A stretch of 64,000 bases of DNA from Neoaquamicrobium sediminum (GTDB lineage: Bacteria; Pseudomonadota; Alphaproteobacteria; Rhizobiales; Rhizobiaceae). A program made the translations under genes and the position numbers. The stretch lies in NCBI RefSeq assembly GCF_013240295.1, contig NZ_JABETK010000001.1, positions 1,054,001-1,118,000 of the forward strand. The letters run 5' to 3'. Below, piece after piece: positions 17,526-27,188 of this stretch; within the stretch, counting starts at the first letter, position 1, and the number at the start of each line of letters is the position of its first letter. The notes beneath the pieces were generated by a model, which saw only the letters and a program-made list of their open reading frames with translations, was not told the origin of the DNA and did no database searches.

Positions 17526-19168
17526 CCCAGCCACTCCTCGAAGTCAGCAACGTCACGCTCGGCATCGGCCGAGCCGGCCCAAAGATCGTGAAGGATGCGA
17601 GCCTGTCGATCGCACCGGGGAGATCGTCGGCATCGTCGGCGAATCGGGTTCGGGCAAGACCATGCTCGGCCGCGCGATCCTCGGGCTCTCGCCGGCACCC
17701 GTCGGTCTGGTCTCCGGCGACATCCGCTTCAAGGGCCGCTCGCTGGGCGAGCTCGACGATGCCGGTCTGCGGGCAATGCGCGGCAGCGGCGTGACCATGG
17801 TCTTTCAGGAGCCCATGACCTCGCTCAACCCGTCGATGCGCATCGGCCAGCAGCTCGACGAAGGACTTGCGTTGCACGGCGGCATCGGGCGCAGGGAGCG
17901 CAAGGCCCGCATCCTAGACATGCTCGGGCGGGTTGGCATCGCCGACGGCGAGCGCGCGCTTTCGGCCTACCCGCACGAGTTCTCCGGCGGCATGCGCCAG
18001 CATCATGATCGCCAGCGCCATGCTGATGCGACCGGCACTGCTGGTGGCGGATGAACCGACCACCGCGCTTGACGCCGTCACGCAGCGCGACGTCATGGAC
18101 CTGCTTGTCGGCCTGACGCGCGAACACGGCACGGCCGTCATCCTCATCAGCCACGACCTGCCGATGGTCGCCCGGTACAGCGACCGGATCCTCGTCATGC
18201 AGACGGGCGAGATCGTCGAGGCGGGCAAGACCGCCGAGCTGCTGGTCGCGCCGAAACACGATTATACGAAGAAGCTGCTCGCGTCGCTGCCGGTACGCGC
18301 GCCGGCACGCGCTACGCCGGAGAACGCGCCGATCGTGTCGGTCGAACATCTCAAGGTCGATTTCCCGGTTCGAGCCGGGCTGTTCGGCCGGCGCGGCGTC
18401 AAGCATGCGGTGCGCGACGTCAATCTGGAAATCCGCCCGGGCGAGGTGCTCGCGGTGGTCGGCGGGTCCGGCTCCGGCAAGACGACGCTGGCGCGCGTGA
18501 TCGCCGGCCTGACGCGGCATCAGGGCGGACGGGTGCTCTTCAACGGTCACGGCATCGAGGCCGGCGCGCCCGACTATGCCGATTACCGCCGCAACTGCCA
18601 GATGGTCTTCCAGGACCCGTTCTCGTCGCTCGATCCGCGCATGAAGGTCGGCGCGCTGGTGGCCGAGGGGCTGCGCGCGCTGCCTGACGTGCCGGCCTCG
18701 CACTACGCGCGCCGCGTCGAGGAGGCGCTGACCAACGTGGCGCTGGACCCGTCCTTCGCCAGACGCTTCCCGCACGAGCTTTCCGGCGGCCAGCGCCAGC
18801 GCGTAGCGATCGCGCGCGCGCTCATCCGCCGGCCCTCCTTCGTCATCGCCGACGAGGCGGTCTCTGCACTGGATGTCACTGTCCGCGCGCAGGTGCTGCG
18901 GCTCCTGGCCGACCTGCAATCGAAGTTCGGTTTCGCCTGCCTCTTCATCACCCACGATCTCGCCGTCGTCGAGCAGATCGCCGACCGCGTCATAGTCATG
19001 CATGAGGGGCGCATCGTCGAGGAAGGCACGCGCGACGCCATCCTGGATACGCCGCGCCACGCCTATACGCGCCGGCTGCTCAACGCGATCCCGATCCTCG
19101 AGACCACGCCAGCCGGCGGCGTCGAATTGCGCTGGCGCAACGAACCAGCCGCCGCCGATGCCACCTGA
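17522..19168 (+). pseudogene. Fused dipeptide ABC transporter ATPase (DppD-DppF type, two nucleotide-binding domains), two frameshifts as written
   Basis: Encodes both ATPase halves in one chain of about 548 residues. Half 1: GESGSGKT Walker A near 17645, PHEFSGGMRQ signature near 17975, ADEPTTALD Walker B near 18045. Half 2: GGSGSGKTT near 18465, HELSGGQRQRVAIARAL near 18775, ADEAVSALD near 18850. Each half ends with an oligopeptide-transporter C-terminal region. Two breaks occur: a 1-base deletion at the G run 17617-17620 (AP-G-EIVGIV expected) and a net +1 shift, probably two lost bases, at about 18001 (MRQ-R-IMIASAM expected). Both lie inside highly conserved motifs while everything around is intact, so sequence error is likelier than decay. 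Confidence 0.85.
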
Positions 19169-19181
19169 AGGAGATCGATCC

Positions 19182-20051
19182 ATGTCGAACGCCACAGTCA
19201 CGCCCAAACCGCCGAAGCGCGAGGGCCACGGCATCAATCTCAGCTTCTATGATTTCGGGCCGACGCCGTTCTTCGCCAGCCAGTACGACCAGCGTTTCAG
19301 CTACTGCCTGTATGTCCCGCAGGACTACAGCGAGACCGACGGCAAGCAGTACGACCTCGCCGTCATCGTCCACGGCACCGGCCGCACGGCCGCGCAGTAT
19401 CGCGACCGCTTCGCAGACTTCGCCGAAAAGCACGGCTGCATCATCCTGGCGCCGCTGTTTCCGGTCGGCATCGTCGAGCCCGGCGAACTCGCCAACTACA
19501 AGCGCATCGAGTTCCACGGCATCCGCTACGACCTCGTGCTTCTGTCGATGGTCGACGAGGTCTGCGCCAAGTACCGCATCCGCGATGGCGGCTTCATGAT
19601 GTACGGCTATTCCGGTGGCGGCCAGTTCTGCCAACGCTTCTTCATGCTGCATCCGCAGCGCCTTCGAGCCGTCTCCATCGGCGCGCCGGGCGTGGTGACG
19701 CTGCTCAACCGGGACTACGACTGGTGGGTCGGCGTGCGCGACCTGAAAGCCCGCTTCGGCATCGAGATCGACCTGGAGGCGATGCGCAAGGTCAAGGTCC
19801 AGACGCTGATCGGCGGCGCCGACGACGCAACCTGGGAAATCACCATCCCGCGCGAAAGCAAATTGTGGATGGACGGCGCCGACCTTCAGGGCGCCAACCG
19901 TCTGGAGCGCATCGCCGCACTTGCCGATTCCTTCGAGGCCCATGGCATCGCGGTGCGCCGCGACATCGTTCCGGGCGTCGCCCACTCGCCGTTCGAGATG
20001 GTCGATCCGGCCGAAGACTTCTTCACCAGCATCGTCACCGCAGCCCGCTGA
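19182..20051 (+). CDS. Alpha/beta-fold serine hydrolase (esterase/depolymerase-like)
   Basis: 289 residues without a signal peptide. The alpha/beta-hydrolase core is visible: LAVIVHGTGRT (oxyanion side) near 59-69, the nucleophile elbow GYSGGG with S144, an acidic pair D214/D215 after the strand VQTLIGG, and H268 in GVAHSP as the third triad member. It resembles PHB-depolymerase/feruloyl-esterase-like hydrolases, but the substrate is unknown. AAGGAG lies before the start, and it sits 13 bases after the ATPase gene. In this operon it may cleave an ester or acyl bond of the imported compound. Confidence 0.8.
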   Translation: MSNATVTPKPPKREGHGINLSFYDFGPTPFFASQYDQRFSYCLYVPQDYSETDGKQYDLAVIVHGTGRTAAQYRDRFADFAEKHGCIILAPLFPVGIVEPGELANYKRIEFHGIRYDLVLLSMVDEVCAKYRIRDGGFMMYGYSGGGQFCQRFFMLHPQRLRAVSIGAPGVVTLLNRDYDWWVGVRDLKARFGIEIDLEAMRKVKVQTLIGGADDATWEITIPRESKLWMDGADLQGANRLERIAALADSFEAHGIAVRRDIVPGVAHSPFEMVDPAEDFFTSIVTAAR

Positions 20052-20083
20052 GTGGCGCAATCACAAACAATGGGAGCCTGAGC

Positions 20084-21641
20084 ATGAAACCTTTCGGAAT
20101 ATCCTTCCTGACATCGCTCGCCGCGAGCCTTCTGGTCTCGACTGCGCCGCTGGCCGCGCAAGATGCGGACACGCTGCGCGTGGCAATCCACTCCGACATC
20201 GCCAGCACCAATCCGGGCGTCAACCGCGACGCCAATTCGGACATGGTGATGCTGCACGTCGTCGAGGGCCTCGTCGGCTTCTCCGACGACCTGTCCATCA
20301 AGCCGATGCTGGCCGAGGAATGGTCGGTCAGCGAGGGCGGCAAGGTCTACGATTTCCGCCTGCGCGAGGGCGTACCGTTCCACGACGGCAAGACGCTGAC
20401 GGCGCAGGACGTGGTGTGGAACTTCGAGCGCTACCTCGATCCCGAGACGGCCTTCCAGTGCGCGGCCCGCTACAATGGCGGCATCGGCCCGAAGCTTGAG
20501 ACGGTCGAGGCGCTTGACGACACGACCGTGCGCTTCACCTTCTCCGAGCCGACGTCCAACTTCCTCATCACCATGGCGACCGTCCAGTGCACGCCGTGGA
20601 TTCTCAGCCCCTCCTCGGTCGATGAGAGCGGCGCCTTCGTCAAGCCGGTGGGCACCGGCCCCTACAGCTTCGACACGCTGGAGAGCGGCCGCTATCTCGA
20701 TATCGTGCGCTTCGACGACTATGCCGCGCTGCCGGGCGCGCCCGACGGCAATGTCGGGAACAAGAAGGCCAGCGTCGAGCGCATCCGCTTCATGACGGTG
20801 CCCGATGCCAGCACGCGGGCCAACGGCCTGCAGTCCGGCGAGATCGACGTCATCGACGAGGTCGAGCCGACGCTGGTCGAGACGCTGCGCGCCCGCGACA
20901 TCACCGTAGACATTCAGCCGACACCGGCGATGATGACGCTGCAGATCCAGACCGCCGCGCCGGCGCTGGAAGACGTCCGCATGCGTCAGGCGATCGCACA
21001 TGCCATCGACCTCAAGCAGCTTTCCGAAGCGCTTGGCGGCGAGTTCTATCGCCCGAACCCATCGGTCATCGCCGAAGGCACCTACTATTACGACGACTCC
21101 GCCGCCACCTGGCCGGCATACGACGTGGAAAAGGCGCGCGCTCTGGCCACTGAAGCCGGCTACAATGGCGAACCGCTCTCCATCCTCGTCGCCAATCGCC
21201 AGAACCGCGTACAGGTCGCGACGATCGTGCAGGCGATGCTCTCTTCGGCCGGCATCAACGTCAATCTCGACGTGCGCGACTGGGCGACGCAGCTCGAGCA
21301 GTACCGCGCCGGCAATTACGAACTGGCCGTCTTTGCCTACTCGGCCCGTCTTGATCCGCTCCTGAGCTTCCAGTCCTTCATCGGCGACAAGTCGGTCGAG
21401 CCCACCCGCATGTGGGACGATCCGAAGGCGGAGGAGCTGCTCGAAAAGGTTCAGACCCTGCAGGAGCCGGCAGAACGCAAGGCGGTCTTCTCCGAACTGG
21501 AACGAGATGGGCAAGCAGGTGCCGATCCTCGGCCTGTTCAACCTGTCGAACGTCACTGCGCTGTCGTCGTCCGTGAAGGGTTATTCCGGCTGGCTCGGCG
21601 GCTCCCACCGCTTCTGGGCGGTGACCAAGGACGCCGAGTAG
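20084..21641 (+). CDS. Dipeptide/oligopeptide ABC transporter periplasmic binding protein (SBP_bac_5), frameshifted near the C-terminus
   Basis: Secreted binding protein, about 518 residues, with a signal peptide ending near APLAAQ (residue 26). Family landmarks: FHDGKTLTAQDVVWNFERYLD, PVGTGPYSF and the hinge/second lobe VRMRQAIAHAIDLK. At about 21503 the frame slips (net +1). The expected ending EMGKQVPILGLFNLSNV...SHRFWAVTKDAE with TAG at 21639-21641 lies in the next frame. As written the frame instead runs on into the amidase. Family 5 binding proteins bind peptides, nickel, opines or other amide-rich solutes, so the ligand class is broad. Confidence 0.88.
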
Positions 21642-21661
21642 ACTGCGAAGGACTGGCCGAT

Positions 21662-23097
21662 ATGCGTGCTTCCGAATTCGACTATGCAACAAGCGACGCG
21701 ATCGGCCTTTCCGAAGCCATTCGGGCGGGGGTGCTGAGCCCGGACGAAGCCGTCAGCGAGGCCTTTGCTGCTATCGACCGGGCCAATCCCCGCCTCAACG
21801 CCGTCGTCTTGCGCATGGAAGACGAGGCGCGCGAACAGCTACGCCGCCTGCCGCAGGATGCGCCGCTGCGTGGCGTTCCGACCCTGCTCAAGGACGACTG
21901 CCCGTCCTATGCGGGTGCGCCGATGTCCTTTGGCTGCCGGGCGGCGGGTGGCAACGTCTCCGACAGCGACCACGAGATCGTTACTCGCTACCGCGCGGCC
22001 GGGCTGGTCGTGGTCGGCAAGACCAACCTCCCGGAATTTTCCTGCAACGTCGCGACCGAATCCTCCCTCCACGGGCCGGCGCTCAACCCGTGGAACACGC
22101 AGCGGAGCATCGGCGGTTCGTCGGGCGGTGCGGCAGCGGCGGTCACCGCCGGCATGGTGCCCACGGCCTACGCCAATGACGGCGCGGGCTCGATCAGGAT
22201 ACCGGCGTCCTGCGCCGGCCTGTTCGGCTTCCGGCCGTCACGCGGCCGCGTGCCCTGCGGTCCGGTTTCGACCGAGAACTGGGGCGGCCTCGTCAGCCAC
22301 CATGCGCTGACCCGCAGCGTGCGCGACTCGGCGCTGCTCCTCGACCTGACCGACGCGCCGGAGCCGGGCGCGCTCTATGCCGCGCCCGCCAAGGATGGCT
22401 CCTATCTGGCCGCTGCGGGAAGCGGGCCGCGACGGCTCCGCATCGGGCTCGTCGCGCAATCGGGCCTGCAGACGCAGCCGGAACCGGAGATCGCCGATGC
22501 GCTGGACGAAGCGGCGGAGCGGTTGCGGGGCCTCGGGCACACGATCGTGCCGGTTACATTCGCCCACGACGCCGGCGCGCTGAAGGATGCGCTGACGAAA
22601 CTAATCGCGACCTACACTGCCATTGAGGTGGACGACGTCGCCGGCGCCTTCGGCAAGCCCGCCGACGACGATAATTTCGAGCCCGTCAATCTAGGGCTCG
22701 CAGCGTTCGGCCGCGAGCTTGGCGCGACCGAGGTGCTGAGCGCCCGAAATACGGCCAACGCGACGGCCCGCGCTTTCGGTCGGCTGTTCGCCGAGGTCGA
22801 CGTCATCATGGCGCCGGTAATGCCGAACCTGCCTTTGCCGCTCGGCGCGCTCGACGTGCGCAGCGCCGACTGGCGCGGCTTCGTCGACCTTCTGATGGAC
22901 GTCACCGCCTTCACCCACCCCGCCAATGCTGCCGGCATACCGGCCATGAGCGTGCCGATGGCGCAGAGCGCGGACGGCCTGCCTATCGGCATCCAGTTCA
23001 TGGGCCCGCTCGGCGGCGAGGGCCTGCTGTTCGCCCTTGCCGGCGAGATCGAACGCAACTGGCCGTGGGCCGGCCGCCGTCCCCCATTCACGCGTAA
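21662..23097 (+). CDS. Amidase (amidase-signature family)
   Basis: About 478 residues, cytoplasmic. The amidase-signature Ser-cisSer-Lys machinery is present: the lysine in VPTLLKDD near residue 74, the GSSGG-containing stretch SIGGSSGGAAAAV near 155-167, and the nucleophile serine in AGSIRIPA near 180. It hydrolyses a carboxamide to acid plus ammonia or amine. The 3' end is disturbed: adding one C to the five-C run at 23081-23085 gives an ending AGRRPPIHA with TAA at 23095-23097. Without it the frame runs into the next gene out of phase. In this operon it would act on an amide released from the imported compound. Confidence 0.87.
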
Positions 23098-23102
23098 GAC
23101 CG

Positions 23103-23729
23103 ATGCTCTACACGAAGCCCTATTTCCAGCCGCACGACCCGGCCGAACTGTTCGACCTCGTCGACCGCGTCGTGCTCGGCACGCTGGTCACCGCCCACGA
23201 CGAGGGCGTCGCCATCTCGCATCCGGTCTTCATGGCCGACCGCGCGCGCAACCGGCTCGTCTCGCATGTGGCACTCGCCAACGACCACGTGCGCTTCCTG
23301 CGGCAGGGCTTGCCCAGCATCGCGATCCTGATGGACGGCGGCAGCTACATCTCGTCGTCTTGGTATCCGGCCGCCCCGCACCGCGACAGCGCACCGACCT
23401 GGAATTTCATGGTCGCGCATTTCCACGGCCGACCGGAAATCATCCCGGAAGCCGCCACCGCGCGCCATCTCAGCCAGCTCGTCACCCATATGGAGCGTGG
23501 GCGGCAGGACGCGTGGTCGATGGGTGAACTCGGGTCGGGCGGGCTGGAGCGGCGCCTGCCCAACATCGTCGGCTACGAACTGCCCATCGAACGCAGCGAG
23601 GTGCGCTTCAAGCTCGGCCAGGACGAGCGCGCCCGCGACATGCTTGCCGCCGAGGCGCGGCTGCGCGAAGCGGGCCGGAACGATCTGGCCGACAGGATGG
23701 CGTGCTACCGCCCGAAGGAAAACGAGTAA
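23103..23729 (+). CDS. PaiB-type FMN-binding negative transcriptional regulator family protein
   Basis: 208 residues. The start MLYTKPYFQPHDPAELFDLV is the standard opening of the PaiB family, a split-barrel FMN-binding fold. Other matches are the SHPVFMADRARNRLVSHVALAND flavin-side segment and PTWNFMVAHFHGRP. B. subtilis PaiB is described as a negative regulator of sporulation and degradative-enzyme genes, but many homologues may be flavin oxidoreductases or heme-related enzymes, so the name should not be read as proof of DNA binding. It sits 5 bases after the corrected amidase stop and overlaps the next start by 1 base. Confidence 0.82.
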   Translation: MLYTKPYFQPHDPAELFDLVDRVVLGTLVTAHDEGVAISHPVFMADRARNRLVSHVALANDHVRFLRQGLPSIAILMDGGSYISSSWYPAAPHRDSAPTWNFMVAHFHGRPEIIPEAATARHLSQLVTHMERGRQDAWSMGELGSGGLERRLPNIVGYELPIERSEVRFKLGQDERARDMLAAEARLREAGRNDLADRMACYRPKENE

Positions 23730-24649
23730 TGAAGCCTGACGCGATCGACACCCTTCTGCGCGAAAAAGGCATGTCGCTGCCCGCGCTCGGCCCGCTGCTG
23801 GCCGGCGAAGTCGACCTGTCTGCGCCAGCGAATGACGTGCACGCCCGGCTGGCGGACCTGACGAAAGGAACATCGCTGCTGGCGCGCGTGGAGCGCATGG
23901 ACCCGGTGGTCGCGCGGGCACTGCTGCGGCAGGGCGCCGGGCTGGTGCCGGTTCTCGGTGGGGCGGCGCTGCGCCAATGGATCGCAGCCAATGCCGGGGA
24001 ATGGCATGGCATCATCGCGCCATCGGTACGCGAAATTTCCTCCGTCGAGCTGGAGCTCGGCGGCGCGGTCTCCGACATCGCCGCGGCCTCGGCCGCGCAG
24101 GATCGGAAGACGGCCCAGCGCCTCTATGATGCCTACATGGCCGCCCAGGGCGCACGCCTCGGCATAGGCACCTGGCACGAATACCGGACGGTCTACAGCA
24201 CCGACAACTATATTTCCGTCTTCGATCCTGCCGTCCGGCGCGACCATCATCTCGGCCTCGATCTTTTCTGCGATGCCGGCACGCAACTCATCCTTCCGCT
24301 GGACGGCGAGGTGGTCGACGCGCGCATCGTCGACGTGCGGCTCGACTATGGCGGCGTTCTCGTCCTCGAACATGCGTTCGGCGACGACAGGAAATTCTGG
24401 TCGCTGTGGGGGCATCTGAGCTTCGCGTCCGCACGGCGCTGGAAGCCGGGCGACCGGATCGCCGCGGGCACCGCCTTCTGCGAGATGGGCGACTTCGAGG
24501 AAAACGGCTGGTGGCTGCCGCATCTCCACCTGCAACTCAGCGCCGAGAAATACCCCGATTTCACCATGATGCCGGGTGTCGGCGAAGGCGCCTTCCTGGA
24601 CATCTGGGGCGACCTCTTTCCCGATCCGACGCCGCTCATCTTCGGCTGA
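23729..24649 (+). CDS. M23/LytM-like metalloenzyme lacking a signal peptide
   Basis: 306 residues. The C-terminal half (about 150-290) is an M23-like beta fold with the zinc set present: H174 and D178 (HHLGLD), H229 in LWGHLS and H265/H267 in HLHLQL. A competent metal centre is therefore likely. The N-terminal half is helical and unassigned. M23 enzymes usually cut glycine-containing peptide bridges outside the cytoplasm, but this protein has no signal or membrane segment. Similar M23-like segments occur in cytoplasmic fusion proteins with aminotransferases in rhizobia. Start and upstream stop share one base (TAATG). It is the last gene of the operon. Confidence 0.75.
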   Translation: MKPDAIDTLLREKGMSLPALGPLLAGEVDLSAPANDVHARLADLTKGTSLLARVERMDPVVARALLRQGAGLVPVLGGAALRQWIAANAGEWHGIIAPSVREISSVELELGGAVSDIAAASAAQDRKTAQRLYDAYMAAQGARLGIGTWHEYRTVYSTDNYISVFDPAVRRDHHLGLDLFCDAGTQLILPLDGEVVDARIVDVRLDYGGVLVLEHAFGDDRKFWSLWGHLSFASARRWKPGDRIAAGTAFCEMGDFEENGWWLPHLHLQLSAEKYPDFTMMPGVGEGAFLDIWGDLFPDPTPLIFG

Positions 24650-24833
24650 TTCGCCATCCGTTTACCGCACAGGCGGCTTGTCATTTGGTTCGGTATTGGT
24701 ATTGGACCGGTCCCGACCATGTCGGCGCCGGCTGCCTTTTGCCGGCGCTCGCGGCAGGAAACCCGTGCGACGGACGACGATGATTGTCGCGTCCTCGCTC
24801 CCGTTTGTGAAACGCCCTTCTCGCGGAGGCAAT

Positions 24834-26326
24834 GTGAGCGACCATCTCTATATCGGCCTTGATGCCGGCACCTCGCTGACCAAGGCCGCGATCTTCGATC
24901 TCGCCGGCAACCAGCTCGCCGAGGCCCAGCACCGTACGACCGTGCTGCGGCCGCATCCCGGCTGGAGCGAGCTCGACCCCGCCGAGGCCTGGAAGGCGGC
25001 GCTCGACGTGCTGGGACGCGTGGTGCGAGAGAGTGGCGTCGACGCGTCCCGCATTCGTGGCATCGGCCTGACGGCGGCCATGGTCGGCGCGTGGCTCGTC
25101 GATGCGGACGGTCAGGCCGTGCGCAACGGCATCACCTGGGAGGACAGCCGCGCGCAGGCGCTCATCGACGCACATGTCGCCCGCGACCCGCAATTCATGC
25201 GCCGCATCTTCGCCTCGTCCGGCTCGGTGATGCAGCAGGGCTGCACGCTGCCGCTGCTTGCATGGCTTGCCCGCCACGAACCGGCAACGCTGGCGCGCAC
25301 GCGCCATGTGCTTGGCTACAAGGATTTTCTGCGCTTTCGCCTGACCGGAACGATCGCGACCGACCGCACCGAGGCTTCGGTGCTGCCCGGTTCTGCGACT
25401 GCCCGCACCCGTAGCGACGCGATGATCGCGCTGTTCGGTCTCGAGGACGCGGCCGACCTGCTGCCGCCCGTTGCCGAATCGGAGAGCTTCGTCGGCGGTC
25501 TCACCAGCGAGGCAGCACAAGCCATCGGCCTGCCCATGGGCCTGCCGGTCGCGGTCGGCGCGGGTGATGTCGCCGCCACCGTCATCGGCGCGGGCGGGCT
25601 TGCCGCTGGAACGGCGACGGCCGTGCTCGGCACCACCTGCATGGTCGGGGTCGCCCACGACCGGCCAATCTTCGAGCCGGCCGACATCGGCCTTCTGTTC
25701 ACGCTGCCGGGCGAACGCTGGTATCGCGCCATGGTCAATGTCGCGGGCACGCTCAATCTCGACTGGGCGTTCAACGCGCTCGCGCCCGACCTCGCTTCCA
25801 GGCCGGAACGGTTCGCCATGATGACGGAGATGATCCGCGCGGTTCCGCGGGCGCGCACGGCCTCGTCTACCTGCCCTACCTGTCGGAAAGCGGCATCATC
25901 GCGCCCAGGGTCGATCACGCTGCACGGGCGCAGTTCTCCGGCCTGTCGCCACGGCATGACCGTGCCTGCCTGTTCCGCGCGGTGCTCGAAGGCGTGGCCT
26001 TTGCCATGCGCGACCTGTTCGACCTGCTCGCCTTCGACGGCGACCGCGTGCTGCTCACCGGCGGCGGCGCGCAGAACCCCGACTGGGTGCAGATGATCTG
26101 CGACCTCATCGGCCAGCCGGTCGAGGTGCCGGAAGGGTCCCAGTTCGGCGCGCGGGGCGCGGCCCTTCTGGCGGCCACTGCCGACGGCGCGTTCGAAACG
26201 ATCAATGTTGCGTCTAACGCCGTCACCGGCCGCGGCCGCACCTACGCTCCCGACCCGCAGGGCACGGCCGCGCTGGAGCCGGCCTTCGCCCGTTACATCG
26301 CGGCCCGCGACAGGCTTCTCGGCTGA
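24834..26326 (+). pseudogene. FGGY-family carbohydrate kinase (xylulokinase-like), one frameshift as written
   Basis: Sugar or polyol kinase of about 498 residues in the ribulo/xylulokinase family. The N-terminal phosphate loop YIGLDAGTSLTKAAIFD, GWSELDPAEAWKA, the catalytic-aspartate region NGITWEDSRAQ, and the C-terminal ATP-side LTGGGAQNPDWVQMICDLIGQPV are all present. At about 25845 one base is missing: the frame should continue as AVPAGAHGLVYLPYLSESG. The start is the GTG at 24834 with GGAGG 4-5 bases upstream; an in-frame ATG at 24780 adds unlike residues. It begins a sugar operon with a HutC-type regulator, SIS protein and CUT1 importer, so it should phosphorylate the imported sugar. 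Confidence 0.86.
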
Positions 26327-26401
26327 TCGCCTGCGCCTGAGCGGCCTGACTTAACGCCCCTGCGGAGCCTCTTGACTCCGCAGGTCCTGCGCGTCAAAGT
26401 G

Positions 26402-26437
26402 AGTGGTATATACCACTACAGAGCTGGACTATACCAG
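26402..26437. promoter_or_regulatory. Paired operator-like palindromes before the HutC-family regulator gene
   Basis: Perfect 16-base palindrome AGTGGTATATACCACT (26402-26417), then an imperfect CTGGACTATACCAG (26424-26437). Both follow TGG-N6-CCA, and their centres are 21 bp apart, two helical turns, so they face the same side of DNA. The first contains GTATATAC, fitting the HutC-subfamily consensus GT-N-TA-N-AC. Its outer bases equal those of DasR/NagR sites (AGTGGT...ACCACT). It is probably an autoregulatory operator for the gene at 26454. Confidence 0.72.
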
Positions 26438-26453
26438 CCGCTGGGGACGCGTG

Positions 26454-27188
26454 ATGGACAATGCACCGCTCTATCTGAGGATCGCCGCCGATCTCGAGGC
26501 CGAGATCGCGTCCGGCGTGCTCAAGGCGGAGGAAAAGATCGATTCCGAGCGCGCGCTGTCTGAGCGCCTTGGCGTCAGCCGGATGACGGCGCGCCAGGCT
26601 CTGCGCCATCTCATCGGCAAGGGGTTGGTTGAAACGCGCACCGGGCAAGGCACCTTCGTCTCCAGCCGGCAGATCGAGCAACGGCTCGAAACGCTGAGCG
26701 GCTTTACCGAGGAGATCACGCGTCAGGGCCGGCAGGCCTCGTCCATCATTGTCTCCTCGATCACGCGGCGCGCCGACGAGCAGACGGCACGCGCCCTTTC
26801 GCTGCCCGCGACAGGCATGGTCCACTGCCTCACCCGCGTGCGCTTTGTCGACGGCATGCCGGTCGCGCTGGAAACCACCGAAATCATCGCCAGCCGCGCC
26901 CCGCACCTGCTGGAGCGCGCCGACTTCCGCACCACCTCGCTCTACGCCACGTTGACGGACGAATACGGCATCGTGCCGACGCTGGCCGAGCAGACGCTGA
27001 TGGCCGGGCTCGCCGACGCCAACATCGCGCGCACGCTGCACACCGACCCCGGCGCCCCGGTGCTCGACCTCACGCGTCTGACCCGCGATCAGGACGGCAG
27101 CCCGTTCGAGTTCGTGCGCTCCACCTATCGCGGCGATTTCTTCGTCATGAAAGTCGACCTCTCACTGGGAGCCCGAACGCAGGCATGA
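26454..27188 (+). CDS. GntR/HutC-family transcriptional regulator (UTRA domain)
   Basis: 244 residues. The N-terminal winged helix (about 5-70) contains [35 protein letters not shown]. The C-terminal UTRA effector domain (about 85-240) has [19 protein letters not shown] and [25 protein letters not shown]. HutC relatives usually sense sugar phosphates or small metabolites; the closest pattern here is the amino-sugar NagR/DasR group. Start at 26454 is favoured because the first family residues are [14 protein letters not shown]; starting at 26403 would put the operator inside the gene. The stop overlaps the SIS gene start by 4 bases. Confidence 0.88.
   Translation: MDNAPLYLRIAADLEAEIASGVLKAEEKIDSERALSERLGVSRMTARQALRHLIGKGLVETRTGQGTFVSSRQIEQRLETLSGFTEEITRQGRQASSIIVSSITRRADEQTARALSLPATGMVHCLTRVRFVDGMPVALETTEIIASRAPHLLERADFRTTSLYATLTDEYGIVPTLAEQTLMAGLADANIARTLHTDPGAPVLDLTRLTRDQDGSPFEFVRSTYRGDFFVMKVDLSLGARTQA

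Noticed and set aside
19724..23527. A single open frame of about 1267 residues covering hydrolase shadow, peptide-binding protein, amidase and part of the next gene
   Set aside because: It arises from frame slips near 21503 and 23081; the components have their own starts, stops and signal peptide, so it is not a real multidomain protein.
23103..23729. Calling the PaiB-like protein the DNA-binding regulator of its operon
   Set aside because: It has an FMN split-barrel fold pattern and no helix-turn-helix; the divergent GntR protein is the better candidate.
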